The position numbers were made by a program, and so were the translations under genes. Shown here piece by piece: positions 53,343-62,017 of a DNA stretch of 64,000 bases. This DNA comes from Roseovarius litorisediminis (GTDB taxonomy: Bacteria; Pseudomonadota; Alphaproteobacteria; Rhodobacterales; Rhodobacteraceae). Position 1 is the stretch's first letter. Every line of letters begins with the position of its first letter. The notes beneath the pieces are model-generated. The model made no database searches. It saw nothing but the letters and a program-made list of their open reading frames with translations, and had not been told where the DNA came from. The DNA is taken from positions 62,001-126,000 of the forward strand of contig NZ_FWFL01000002.1 of NCBI RefSeq assembly GCF_900172295.1, written 5' to 3'.

Positions 53343-54932
53343 ATGACCGATCTCGCCCCCCTGCGCCGAGCGCTTCTTTCCGTATCCGACAAGACCGGAC
53401 TGGTCGATCTGGGCCGGGCCCTGTCCGAACGTGGTGTCGAACTGTTGTCGACCGGGGGCAGCGCCAAATCCCTGCGCGACGCGGGCCTTGATGTGCGTGA
53501 CGTGGCCGAGGTAACGGGTTTTCCGGAAATGATGGACGGGCGGGTGAAAACCCTGCACCCGATGGTGCATGGCGGTCTGCTGGCCCTGCGCGACAATGAT
53601 GATCATCTGGCGGCGATGAACGAACACGGCATCGCGCCGATTGATCTGCTGGTTGTCAACCTTTACCCGTTCGAGGAAACCGTTGCAAAAGGTGCCGATT
53701 ATGACACCTGTATTGAGAATATTGATATCGGCGGCCCGGCAATGATCCGTGCGGCTGCCAAGAACCACGCCTTTGTCAACGTTGTGGTGGATGTCGAGGA
53801 TTACGATGCCCTGCTGGCGGATATGGATCAGCACAACGGCGCGACATGTCCGAAGTTCCGCAAGAAACTGGCGCAAAAGGCTTATGCGCGCACGGCAGCT
53901 TATGATGCAGCCGTGTCCAACTGGATGGCTGCTGCGATTGGCGTGCAGGCCCCCCGCCGCCGTGCCATCGCCGGCAAACTGGCGCAGACCCTGCGCTATG
54001 GTGAAAACCCGCACCAGCAGGCCAGCTTCTACACCGATGGTTCCGACCGCCCGGGCGTGGCAACCGCCGTTCAGCACCAGGGCAAAGAGCTGAGCTATAA
54101 CAACATCAACGATACCGACGCTGCATTTGAACTGGTCAGTGAATTTCTGCCCTCGGGCGGCCCGGCATGTGCGATCATCAAACACGCCAACCCGTGTGGT
54201 GTGGCGCGTGGCGACACACTGGTACAGGCCTATTCGCGGGCCTTTGACTGTGACCGCACCAGTGCGTTTGGCGGCATCATCGCTCTAAACCAGCCGCTGG
54301 ACGGCGCCACCGCCGAAGAGATCAGCCAGATCTTTACCGAAGTTGTGATCGCGCCCGGGGCCGATGAAGATGCGCGTAAAATATTTGCCGCCAAGAAAAA
54401 CCTGCGCCTGCTGACCACCGATGGTCTGGCTGATCCACGTACCGCGGCGCTGACCTACCGGCAGGTGTCGGGCGGGTTTCTGGTGCAGGACAAGGACAAT
54501 GGCACTATCGACGCCTCGGATCTCAAGGTCGTAACCAAACGCGCCCCTACCGATCAGGAATTGTCTGATATGCTGTTTGCCTGGAAGGTAGCCAAACACG
54601 TCAAATCCAACGCCATTGTCTACGTCAAGGACGGCGCCACCGTCGGTGTTGGGGCCGGGCAGATGAGCCGCGTCGACAGCTGCCGCATCGCGGCACGCAA
54701 AGCCCAGGACATGGCCGAAACCCTTGGCCTGCCAACGCCCCTGACAAACGGCAGCGTTGTGGCGTCTGATGCGTTTTTTCCTTTCGCTGATGGCCTTTTG
54801 ACTGCCGCCGAGGCAGGCGCCACCGCCGTCATCCATCCCGGCGGCTCGATGCGCGACGACGAGGTGATTGCCGCCGCTGACAAGGCTGGCCTTGCCATGG
54901 TTCTGACCGGCATGCGCCATTTCCGGCATTAA
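53343..54932 (+). CDS. purH: Bifunctional AICAR formyltransferase / IMP cyclohydrolase
   Basis: A 529-residue enzyme for the last two steps of de novo IMP synthesis. The N-terminal MGS-like cyclohydrolase domain (residues 1-200) has [17 protein letters not shown] and [13 protein letters not shown] [11 protein letters not shown]. The C-terminal formyltransferase has [14 protein letters not shown] and [12 protein letters not shown]. Length is normal. It is followed after 9 bases by lspA and probably co-transcribed with it. Confidence 0.97.
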   Translation: MTDLAPLRRALLSVSDKTGLVDLGRALSERGVELLSTGGSAKSLRDAGLDVRDVAEVTGFPEMMDGRVKTLHPMVHGGLLALRDNDDHLAAMNEHGIAPIDLLVVNLYPFEETVAKGADYDTCIENIDIGGPAMIRAAAKNHAFVNVVVDVEDYDALLADMDQHNGATCPKFRKKLAQKAYARTAAYDAAVSNWMAAAIGVQAPRRRAIAGKLAQTLRYGENPHQQASFYTDGSDRPGVATAVQHQGKELSYNNINDTDAAFELVSEFLPSGGPACAIIKHANPCGVARGDTLVQAYSRAFDCDRTSAFGGIIALNQPLDGATAEEISQIFTEVVIAPGADEDARKIFAAKKNLRLLTTDGLADPRTAALTYRQVSGGFLVQDKDNGTIDASDLKVVTKRAPTDQELSDMLFAWKVAKHVKSNAIVYVKDGATVGVGAGQMSRVDSCRIAARKAQDMAETLGLPTPLTNGSVVASDAFFPFADGLLTAAEAGATAVIHPGGSMRDDEVIAAADKAGLAMVLTGMRHFRH

Positions 54933-54941
54933 GGAGCGGTC

Positions 54942-55412
54942 ATGCGGGTTGTTTTCTGGGTCGGGCTTGCGACGTTCCTGATTGATCAGGCGACCAAATA
55001 CTGGGCCGTGCATGCCATGAACCTGGCATTCCGGGGTCAGATCGACCTCTGGCCGCCGTATTTCAACCTGCGTATGGCCTGGAACTATGGGATCAATTTC
55101 GGGCTGCTGGCGCAGGATGGCCCGATGACCCGCTGGATCCTGATTGCAGTAGCGCTGCTGATTTCCGGTTTCGTTCTGTGGTGGGTCCACCGCGATCCGG
55201 CAGGCTGGCCGCAAAAGGTGGCTGCAGGAATGTTGGTGGGTGGGGCCCTTGGAAACGTGGTCGACCGGGTCGTTTACGGCGCCGTGGCGGATTTCATCAA
55301 CATGTCATGCTGTGGCATCAATAATCCGTTTTCATTCAACGTGGCTGATATTGCGGTTTTTGCAGGCGCGCTTGGCATGATCGTTTTCACACCCGACAAA
55401 AAGGCCACGTGA
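54942..55412 (+). CDS. lspA: Lipoprotein signal peptidase (signal peptidase II)
   Basis: A 156-residue inner-membrane aspartic protease with four helices. The catalytic aspartates lie in GNVVDRVVYGAVADF and FNVADIAVF; the LIDQATKYWA opening is typical. It cleaves prolipoproteins such as the DUF3035 lipoprotein encoded next. TAAGGAGCGGTC before ATG. It is 9 bases from purH. Confidence 0.95.
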   Translation: MRVVFWVGLATFLIDQATKYWAVHAMNLAFRGQIDLWPPYFNLRMAWNYGINFGLLAQDGPMTRWILIAVALLISGFVLWWVHRDPAGWPQKVAAGMLVGGALGNVVDRVVYGAVADFINMSCCGINNPFSFNVADIAVFAGALGMIVFTPDKKAT

Positions 55413-55464
55413 CCTTGGCGTTGCGATCGGTTAAACCTTGGCGGAATGTTACAGGAGAGTGGCG

Positions 55465-55989
55465 ATGAAGATGCCGCGCATGTCTATAATCTTGATCCTT
55501 GCCCTGGCATTGAGTGCCTGTGGCAAAAGAGATCGTGATGTCACTCTGACGCGGATCAAGAAAACCGGTAACGGCCCCGACGAATTTGCGATTTTGCCGG
55601 GCAAACCTCTTCAGACACCCGAAGATTACGCCAGCCTTCCGGCGCCCACGCCAGGTGCTGCCAACCTGACGGATCCCAATCCACGGGCCGATGGTATCGC
55701 TGCGCTTGGGGGTAACGCGGCGGCGCTGAATTCAGCCGGTATATCGGCAAACGACGGCGCGCTGGTCAATCATGCGGTGCGTTACGGATCGGGCCCGGGT
55801 ATTCGCCAGACATTGGCCGCCGAAGACAAAGAAACCCGCCGTCGCCATGGCCGGGTCAATATCCTGCGGATCGGCCCGAATGACGACTATACGAGCGCCT
55901 ACAAGCGACAGTGGCTTAACGCGACCGAGGAAGAGCTGCGTTTGCGCCGTCGCGCCATTGAAACCCCCTCGGCGCCTCCGCCTGAATAG
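55465..55989 (+). CDS. DUF3035 lipoprotein
   Basis: A 174-residue lipoprotein. The signal peptide ends in LSAC with the lipidated Cys at residue 19, followed by GKRDRD. The mature region (ILPGKPLQTPEDYASLPAPTP) is typical of DUF3035, an envelope family of unknown function. AGGAG stands 8 bases before ATG 55465. It sits between lspA and the two M16 peptidases. Confidence 0.9.
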   Translation: MKMPRMSIILILALALSACGKRDRDVTLTRIKKTGNGPDEFAILPGKPLQTPEDYASLPAPTPGAANLTDPNPRADGIAALGGNAAALNSAGISANDGALVNHAVRYGSGPGIRQTLAAEDKETRRRHGRVNILRIGPNDDYTSAYKRQWLNATEEELRLRRRAIETPSAPPPE

Positions 55990-56084
55990 GCCGATGACAC
56001 TCACATCGTTGTCAGCGCCCTTGATCCTGCGCCAAAGCGCCGTATCTATCGTGCAAACCCGGCAATCCCGAGTGGAGGCGTGCA

Positions 56085-57416
56085 ATGCGCAAACTGATTA
56101 CCTGTGTGACACTTTTTCTGGCTACGGCTTTGCCTGCGGCGGCCGATGACCGCGTCACGACATTTACCCTGAAGAATGGCATGGACGTTGTCGTGGTCGA
56201 AGATCACCGCGCGCCTGTCGTTGTGCATATGGTCTGGTATCGCGCCGGATCGGCGGATGAACCGGCAGGCTCGTCGGGCGTGGCCCATTTTCTGGAACAC
56301 CTGCTGTTCAAAGGAACTGATACATTGGCCCCCGGTGAATTTTCGGCCACGGTGTCGCGCAACGGCGGGTCGGACAATGCGTTTACCAGCTATGACTACA
56401 CCGCCTATTTTCAGCGCGTTGCGGCCGACCGGCTGGATCTGATGATGCGGATGGAAAGCGACCGGATGGTCAATCTTCAACTGGGCGAGGGCGATATCGC
56501 CACCGAACGTGACGTGATCATAGAAGAGCGGAACATGCGGGTTGAAAACAACCCCTCCGCTCTTTTCCGTGAACAAAAAAATGCGGCACAATACCTTAAT
56601 CACCGTTACGGCGTGCCAATCATCGGTTGGCAGCACGAGATGCCCGAACTTGGCCTTGATGACGCACTGGGGTTTTACAAAACCTACTATTCACCCAATA
56701 ACGCCATTCTGGTTGTCGCCGGTGATGTGGCGCCCGACAATGTGCGCGCCCTGGCCGAGCAGTATTATGGCGTTATCCCCGCCAACCCCGATCTGCCAGA
56801 GCGCTTTCGCGCCCAGGAACCGCGTCAGATGGCCGAACGCCGGATGGTGTTTGAAGACCCGCGTGTCGCACAGCCCTACGTCAGCCGGTCATATCTGGCA
56901 CCAGAACGCGACAGCGGCGACCAGGAAAAAGCAGCAGCCCTGACCCTGCTGGCCGAAATTCTGGGCGGGGGGACAACCTCGGTTCTGGCCGAAAAACTGC
57001 AATTCGACACACAGCAGGCCGTGCAGACCGGGGCCTATTATCGTGGCCTGTCGCTGGATGACACAACGTTCAGCATTGTGGTTATGCCGGCCGAAGGCGT
57101 CAGCCTGCAACAGGCTGAAACGGCGATGGATCAGGTTCTGGCAGGGTTTCTTGAAACCGGCGTAGACGCGGATCAGCTAAACCGTATCAAGATGCAGCTG
57201 CGCGCCTCGGAAATCTATGCCCGTGATGATGTCGGTGATCTGGCTAATCGGTATGGGGCGGCGCTGAGTGTGGGGCTGACGGTTGAGGATGTGCAGGCCT
57301 GGCCTGATACGCTCGAGGCTGTGACCGCAGACGATATCATGACAGTCGCCCGCGAAGTCTTTGACCGGAAAAAAGCCGTCACCGGCTGGCTGACGGCACC
57401 GGAGGTGACGCAATGA
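56085..57416 (+). CDS. M16-family zinc metallopeptidase, catalytic subunit
   Basis: A 443-residue peptidase with a signal peptide (1-20). The inverted zinc motif HFLEH stands at residues 68-72, with the third ligand Glu in the EERNMR segment near 150. The protein folds as two halves; it is expected to be periplasmic. TGGAGG supplies the ribosome site. It is coupled by ATGA to the next M16 gene, so the two should form a heterodimer like the bacterial pitrilysin-type pairs. Confidence 0.93.
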   Translation: MRKLITCVTLFLATALPAAADDRVTTFTLKNGMDVVVVEDHRAPVVVHMVWYRAGSADEPAGSSGVAHFLEHLLFKGTDTLAPGEFSATVSRNGGSDNAFTSYDYTAYFQRVAADRLDLMMRMESDRMVNLQLGEGDIATERDVIIEERNMRVENNPSALFREQKNAAQYLNHRYGVPIIGWQHEMPELGLDDALGFYKTYYSPNNAILVVAGDVAPDNVRALAEQYYGVIPANPDLPERFRAQEPRQMAERRMVFEDPRVAQPYVSRSYLAPERDSGDQEKAAALTLLAEILGGGTTSVLAEKLQFDTQQAVQTGAYYRGLSLDDTTFSIVVMPAEGVSLQQAETAMDQVLAGFLETGVDADQLNRIKMQLRASEIYARDDVGDLANRYGAALSVGLTVEDVQAWPDTLEAVTADDIMTVAREVFDRKKAVTGWLTAPEVTQ

Positions 57417-58726
57417 TCCGTTTTGCTTTTGCCTTTGTCATGCTCTTTGCCGCCCTGCCTGCCCAGGCTGAGGTAGACATTCAGGAAATCACCACCCCGG
57501 CCGGAATCAATGCCTGGCTGGTCGAGGATCACTCTATTCCCTTTGTCGCGCTTGAACTGCGGTTTCGCGGTGGCGGTTCGCTGGATGCACCCGGTAAACG
57601 TGGCGCTGTCAACCTGATGACCGGCCTGCTGGAAGAAGGAGCCGGCGACATGGATTCGCGCGCTTTTGCCCGCCGAACCGAAGAACTGGCAGCCTCGTTC
57701 AGCTATAGTGCTTCGCATGATACAATCAGCGTCTCGGCCCGTTTCCTGACCGAAAACCGGGATCAGGCCATCGCGCTTTTGCGTGAAAGCCTTGTAAACC
57801 CAAGCTTTAACCAGCCGTCGATTGACCGGGTGCGTGGGCAGATCATCTCGATCATTCAGTCAGATCAGAAAGATCCGCGTAATCTGGCGACCGAGGCCTT
57901 TGATGCGCTGGTCTATGGTGATCACCCCTATGGCAGCTCGCTGAACGGCACCTTGGAAACTGTGTCGGGTCTGACGCGTGATGATGTCCTGGCGGCGCAC
58001 AAGGCGACGCTGGCACGGGACCGGCTGTTTGTCAGTGCTGTAGGTGATATCACCGCCAATGACCTCAGCGCAGTTCTTGACCAGTTGCTTGGCGACCTGC
58101 CGGCCACCGGGGCGCCGCTGCCCGGGGATGCCGATGTCAATCTGCCCGGTGGGATGCAGGTGGTCGAGTTTGATACACCGCAGTCTGTCGCCACCTTTGC
58201 CCAGCCGGGCATTGATCGCGACGATCCCGATTTCTTTGCGGCTTACCTGCTGAATCACATCCTGGGCGGTGGCGGGTTTGAAAGCCGCCTGATGAACGAG
58301 GTGCGTGAAAAACGCGGTCTGACCTATGGTGTCTATTCCTACCTTGTGGATCGCGACGGTGCGCAGGTTTGGATGGGATCGGTTGCCTCGGCCAATGATC
58401 GCATCGCCGAAGCGATCAGCGTGATCCGCGATGAATGGGTCCGTATTCGCGAAAACGGTGTGACCGAGGCCGAGCTGCAGGATGCCAAGACCTATCTTAC
58501 CGGCGCCTACCCGCTGCGGTTTGACGGTAATGGTCCAATTGCAAATATCGCGGTAGGCATGCAGATCGAAGGGCTGCCAACCGACTATATCGCGACCCGC
58601 AATGATCGGGTGAATGCCGTGACACTGGAAGATGTGAACCGCGTGGCACGCGATTTGCTGAACCCCGACAAGCTGACGTTTATTGTTGTCGGAAAACCCG
58701 AAGGGCTGGATTCGACGATCAACTAG
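57413..58726 (+). CDS. M16-family peptidase partner, without zinc motif
   Basis: A 437-residue M16-like protein with a signal peptide (1-19). At the zinc site it reads NLMTGLLEEG instead of HLLEH, so it cannot bind the metal. The C-terminal half keeps NHILGGGGFESRLMNEVREKRGLTYGVYSYL, here split as GGGGFESRLMNEV and REKRGLTYGV, the Arg-Tyr region that completes the active site of the partner. So it is a non-catalytic subunit, normal for this pair and not a decayed gene. Start overlaps the upstream stop. Confidence 0.92.
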   Translation: MIRFAFAFVMLFAALPAQAEVDIQEITTPAGINAWLVEDHSIPFVALELRFRGGGSLDAPGKRGAVNLMTGLLEEGAGDMDSRAFARRTEELAASFSYSASHDTISVSARFLTENRDQAIALLRESLVNPSFNQPSIDRVRGQIISIIQSDQKDPRNLATEAFDALVYGDHPYGSSLNGTLETVSGLTRDDVLAAHKATLARDRLFVSAVGDITANDLSAVLDQLLGDLPATGAPLPGDADVNLPGGMQVVEFDTPQSVATFAQPGIDRDDPDFFAAYLLNHILGGGGFESRLMNEVREKRGLTYGVYSYLVDRDGAQVWMGSVASANDRIAEAISVIRDEWVRIRENGVTEAELQDAKTYLTGAYPLRFDGNGPIANIAVGMQIEGLPTDYIATRNDRVNAVTLEDVNRVARDLLNPDKLTFIVVGKPEGLDSTIN

Positions 58727-58813
58727 CGGCAGCTTGGTACTCCAGGCCGTCAGGCATCAAATTCTGTGGGCTAAAGCATTTCGCAAAACTTTTGTGGTCT
58801 GAGATTTTGAAAC

Positions 58814-58846
58814 AAGGGCTGCCACACATCCGGTGCGACAGCCCTT
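58814..58846 (-). terminator. Hairpin terminator-like element after the sll1863-like gene
   Basis: AAGGGCTG (58814-58821) pairs exactly with CAGCCCTT (58839-58846). Read on the minus strand it follows the stop of the 58853 gene by 6 bases and is followed by TGTTTC. It may also act weakly for the M16 unit. Confidence 0.6.
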
Positions 58847-58852
58847 CGTACA

Positions 58853-59140
58853 TCAGGTGAAACGCTTATAGGCGTCTTTCATGGCTTTCGACATCGAATC
58901 CCATGCTTCGTCTGCGCCACGTTTAATGTCGTGCCAGGCGGCGGTCTGGGTATCGCGCAATTTCTCCAGTTCTTTTTCCAGTTTGTCGCGATGTTCCTTG
59001 AGGTCTTTCAGGTTTTTCTCATAGGTAAGTTTCGCGTCGGCCTGGGCCCCTTCCGCCTTGGCGCGAAGCTTGTCAATATCAGCGTGCCATTCGTCCAGCT
59101 TGGCTTCCAGTTTTTCCTGATAAGCTTGTTTATTGTCCAA
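58853..59140 (-). CDS. Small coiled-coil stress protein (sll1863-like)
   Basis: A 95-residue, highly charged helical protein (DNKQAYQEKLEAKLDEW, LKEHRDKLEKELEKL) ending KAMKDAYKRF. It is close to the sll1863-type stress-response family. A TTG at 59140 is the likely start because AGAGAGGA stands about 10 bases upstream and no ATG is well placed. A longer frame exists but enters a G+C-rich non-coding part. Cytosolic; function not established. Confidence 0.75.
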   Translation of the reverse strand: MDNKQAYQEKLEAKLDEWHADIDKLRAKAEGAQADAKLTYEKNLKDLKEHRDKLEKELEKLRDTQTAAWHDIKRGADEAWDSMSKAMKDAYKRFT

Positions 59141-59290
59141 GGTATCAAAATCCTCTCTTTTCAAATGTGTTTGGCGACCCGTTTGGCGGGGCCGGCCCTG
59201 TACTATTTCAAATGGGGTTGATCTGGGGGCAGACAAGGCTGACGCCATGCGTCGGCAAAACTACACCGACGCGGGAATTGCCATTTCTAC

Positions 59291-59320
59291 AAAAAAAGGC
59301 CGGCGCACCTGGCGCCGGCC
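59291..59320 (-). terminator. Intrinsic terminator of the symporter gene
   Basis: A 9-bp G+C stem (59298-59306 with 59312-59320, loop ACCTG) is followed on the minus strand by seven T at 59297-59291. It lies 43 bases after the symporter stop. Confidence 0.92.
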
Positions 59321-59362
59321 CCGTTTCCCCACCTGCATGTTGCAGAGGGGATAAAGTTTATT

Positions 59363-60907
59363 TTAGTTGTACTTCTTGATTTCGCCGGACTTGAGGCGCG
59401 ACAGGTAGCTGTCCAACTCGCGCTTGACGATCGGCATCAGGATATAAAGGCCAACAATGTTCACAACCGCCATGGCAAAGATCGCCGCATCCGAGAAGTC
59501 GATGACCGGGCCAAGGCTGGCGGCGGCACCAATGACCACGAAGATGCAGAAGATGACCTTGAACACCAGTTCGGTTGTCTTGCCTTCACCAAACAGGAAG
59601 GTCCAGGCCTTGAGGCCGTAGTAGGACCAGCTGATCATGGTCGAGAAGGCAAACAGAATCACCGCGATGGCCAGGATGTACTTGAAGAAGCCAAAGGATG
59701 ACGAGAACGCGGCGGATGTCAGAGCGACACCTTTGTTGCCGTCAATCGTCTGGATCGTCTTGCCACCTTCGTCCAGCAAGTAGAGGCCGGTGTTCGGGTC
59801 AGCGACCAGTTGGCCAGTGATGATGATCACCAGTGCTGTCATGGTACAGATCACAACAGTGTCGATGAACGGTTCCAGCAGGGATACGAAACCTTCGGTG
59901 ATCGGCTCTTTGGTGCGAACCGCCGAGTGGGCAATCGCGGCCGAGCCAACACCAGCCTCGTTCGAGAAGGCCGCCCGTTTGAAGCCCTGGATCAGCGCTC
60001 CGACCATACCGCCTGCAACGCCAAGCCCGGTAAAGGCCCCTTCAAAGATCTGACCAAAGGCCCAACCAATCTTGTCGAAGTTTATCAAGATGATGATCAG
60101 CGCGGTGGCCACATAAAGCACACCCATGAAGGGCACGATCTTTTCGGTCACCTTGGCGATGGATTGCAGGCCGCCCACGATCACGGCAAAGACGACGCCG
60201 GCAAAGACGATACCAGTAATCCAGCCGGGATAGTCACCCACAACGTTGGTGATCTGTGCATGTGCCTGGTTGGCCTGGAACATGTTGCCGCCACCCAGTG
60301 CGCCGAGGATACAAAAGACCGAGAACATGACCGCGAGTATTTTACCACCTGGCATGCCACGTTCGGCAAAGCCTTTGGTAAGGTAATACATCGGGCCACC
60401 CGAAACGGTGCCGTCTTCGTATTCGTTGCGATATTTCACGCCCAAAGTACATTCGGTGAACTTTGAGGCCATGCCCATCAGACCCGCAAGGATCATCCAG
60501 AACGTGGCACCCGGTCCGCCGATGCCCACGGCAACAGCCACACCGGCGATGTTGCCAAGGCCAACTGTGCCTGAAAGCGCTGTTGCCAGCGCTTGGAAAT
60601 GGCTGACCTCGCCGGCGTCATTGGGATCCGAATAGTCCCCTTTGACCAGTGAGATCGAATGCGGAAAGGCGCGGAACTGGATGAACATGAAATAAAAGGT
60701 GAAAACCGTGGCTGCAACGACCAGCCACATGACGATCCATGGGAAGGAAGTGCCCGGAAACGGGCTGAAGATGAAGTTGACGAACCAGCCGGTGGACTTG
60801 GCGAACATCTCGTTCACCTTTTCGTCCACCGATTGTGCCATTGCCGGTGCGCTGGTCAATGCCAGCCCGGCCGCGGCTGTCGCCGCATGGGTTATTTTTC
60901 GATACAT
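59363..60907 (-). CDS. Alanine/glycine:cation symporter (AGCS family)
   Basis: A 514-residue membrane protein with about eleven helices and an N-terminal signal-like extension (residues 1-25, ending APAMAQS). The core has ALSGTVGLGNIAGVAVAV, GGPMYYLTKG and AFSNEAGVGSAAIAHSAV, the AGCS signatures for sodium- or proton-coupled uptake of alanine or glycine. The gene lies 24 bases after the usp gene on the same strand, so the two are probably co-transcribed. A divergent Lrp/AsnC regulator gene follows; regulation by amino acid is likely. Confidence 0.93.
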   Translation of the reverse strand: MYRKITHAATAAAGLALTSAPAMAQSVDEKVNEMFAKSTGWFVNFIFSPFPGTSFPWIVMWLVVAATVFTFYFMFIQFRAFPHSISLVKGDYSDPNDAGEVSHFQALATALSGTVGLGNIAGVAVAVGIGGPGATFWMILAGLMGMASKFTECTLGVKYRNEYEDGTVSGGPMYYLTKGFAERGMPGGKILAVMFSVFCILGALGGGNMFQANQAHAQITNVVGDYPGWITGIVFAGVVFAVIVGGLQSIAKVTEKIVPFMGVLYVATALIIILINFDKIGWAFGQIFEGAFTGLGVAGGMVGALIQGFKRAAFSNEAGVGSAAIAHSAVRTKEPITEGFVSLLEPFIDTVVICTMTALVIIITGQLVADPNTGLYLLDEGGKTIQTIDGNKGVALTSAAFSSSFGFFKYILAIAVILFAFSTMISWSYYGLKAWTFLFGEGKTTELVFKVIFCIFVVIGAAASLGPVIDFSDAAIFAMAVVNIVGLYILMPIVKRELDSYLSRLKSGEIKKYN

Positions 60908-60931
60908 GTGACTATCCCTGATTGATTATTT

Positions 60932-61366
60932 TTATGGCACGATGGTGCAGGGCACCGGTGTGGACTGGGCCAGTGTCATGGCAACCGAACCAAATATCCG
61001 ACTGCCCAGGCTGGTTTCACCATCCCGACCAATGAACATCTGATCTGCGCCGCTTTCATTACAAATTTCGATAAGCGTGTTGGCAATATGGCCGTATTTG
61101 ATCACCGTCTCGACCTTGACACCGCTGTCCGCCAGGCGCGCGGTTACAGGACCCATAAGCGCCTTTTCAGCGCGTGCCAGTTCTTCACCGCGGCGCTTGT
61201 GACGCTCTTCCAGTTCGGTGGGGGTCAGAAAAGAATAGGGTGACCATTCCAGGATGTGGGCAACCAGAATACTGCCCCCCTGGCTTTTGGCTTTTGCAAC
61301 AGCGAAATCCAGCGCCCTTTCTGCTGCCTCACTGCCGTCATAAGCGACGACGAATTTTCCGGACAT
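60932..61366 (-). CDS. Universal stress protein (UspA family)
   Basis: A 144-residue Usp domain. The start MSGKFVVAYDGSEAAERAL and the ATP-binding motif G-x2-G-x9-G-S (GRDGETSLG then GS) near residues 112-126 are both intact, so an ATP-binding type Usp is likely. GGGAGGATAAAT precedes the ATG at 61366. It is the first gene of a two-gene unit with the AGCS symporter. Some transporter-linked Usp proteins tune the carrier; here that is an inference from location. Confidence 0.92.
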   Translation of the reverse strand: MSGKFVVAYDGSEAAERALDFAVAKAKSQGGSILVAHILEWSPYSFLTPTELEERHKRRGEELARAEKALMGPVTARLADSGVKVETVIKYGHIANTLIEICNESGADQMFIGRDGETSLGSRIFGSVAMTLAQSTPVPCTIVP

Positions 61367-61457
61367 ATTTATCCTCCCTTGGATACAAAAGCGCCGTTCA
61401 TGGCGCTGTGTCATCATACCGCAGGTTGCGATGCAAAAAATGCTTATCTTTCTTGAA

Positions 61458-61477
61458 TTTCGGAAAAATTTCGGAAA
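61458..61477. promoter_or_regulatory. Phased direct repeat TTTCGGAAA in the usp-lrp intergenic region
   Basis: TTTCGGAAA occurs at 61458-61466 and 61469-61477, with an 11-bp period, one helical turn. Each is near-palindromic. The place between divergent usp and Lrp/AsnC genes makes it a candidate Lrp-type site. Confidence 0.5.
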
Positions 61478-61515
61478 TGTTAGCGGATAACGGGTGCAAG
61501 ATAGGAAAATTTACG

Positions 61516-61983
61516 ATGGACAGGCTGGACAGACGCATTCTTTCCCTCCTCCAGAAAGACGGGCAAATCTCGATGGCACGCCTGTCCGAGTCGGTGGGCC
61601 TGTCTTTGTCTGCCTGTCACCGGCGGGTGAAAATTCTTGAATCCGATGGAATGATTTCGAATTATGCCGCCCGTCTGGACCGTCGGGCGATTGGGTTGGA
61701 AATTCAGGTGTTTATCGAGATCAAGCTGGCGTCGCAGCGCAAGCCTGATATCGAAGCCTTTGAAGAGGCGATAAAAGCGATGGATGACATTCTGGAATGC
61801 CATCTGATTTCGGGTGAGTTTGACTACCTTATCCGCGTCGCCGCCCGCAGCACCGCTGACTATGAACAGCTCTATCGTAACCGGCTGTCGCAAATTCCGT
61901 CGGTTACGCAGATGAAAACCCTGCTCAGCCTGTCAACGGTCAAGGATTTCCTTGGCTATAATCTGGAAAACCTGCCGAACTGA
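61516..61983 (+). CDS. Lrp/AsnC-family transcriptional regulator
   Basis: A 155-residue regulator with an N-terminal helix-turn-helix (residues 15-45, MARLSESVGLSLSACHRRV) and a C-terminal RAM/ligand domain (65-150, DDILECHLISGEFDYLIRV). AGGAAAATTTACG precedes the ATG at 61516; an in-frame ATG at 61477 overlaps a repeat. It is divergent from usp-AGCS and is the likely amino-acid-responsive regulator of that pair. Confidence 0.92.
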   Translation: MDRLDRRILSLLQKDGQISMARLSESVGLSLSACHRRVKILESDGMISNYAARLDRRAIGLEIQVFIEIKLASQRKPDIEAFEEAIKAMDDILECHLISGEFDYLIRVAARSTADYEQLYRNRLSQIPSVTQMKTLLSLSTVKDFLGYNLENLPN

Positions 61984-62017
61984 CCAGCGTGGCCTGGCCG
62001 GTCAACGCGAAAGTTTA

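Noticed and set aside
57413..58726. Second M16 gene as a decayed peptidase
   Set aside because: Loss of HxxEH is normal for the non-catalytic partner of bacterial M16 pairs, and the Arg-Tyr region is intact.
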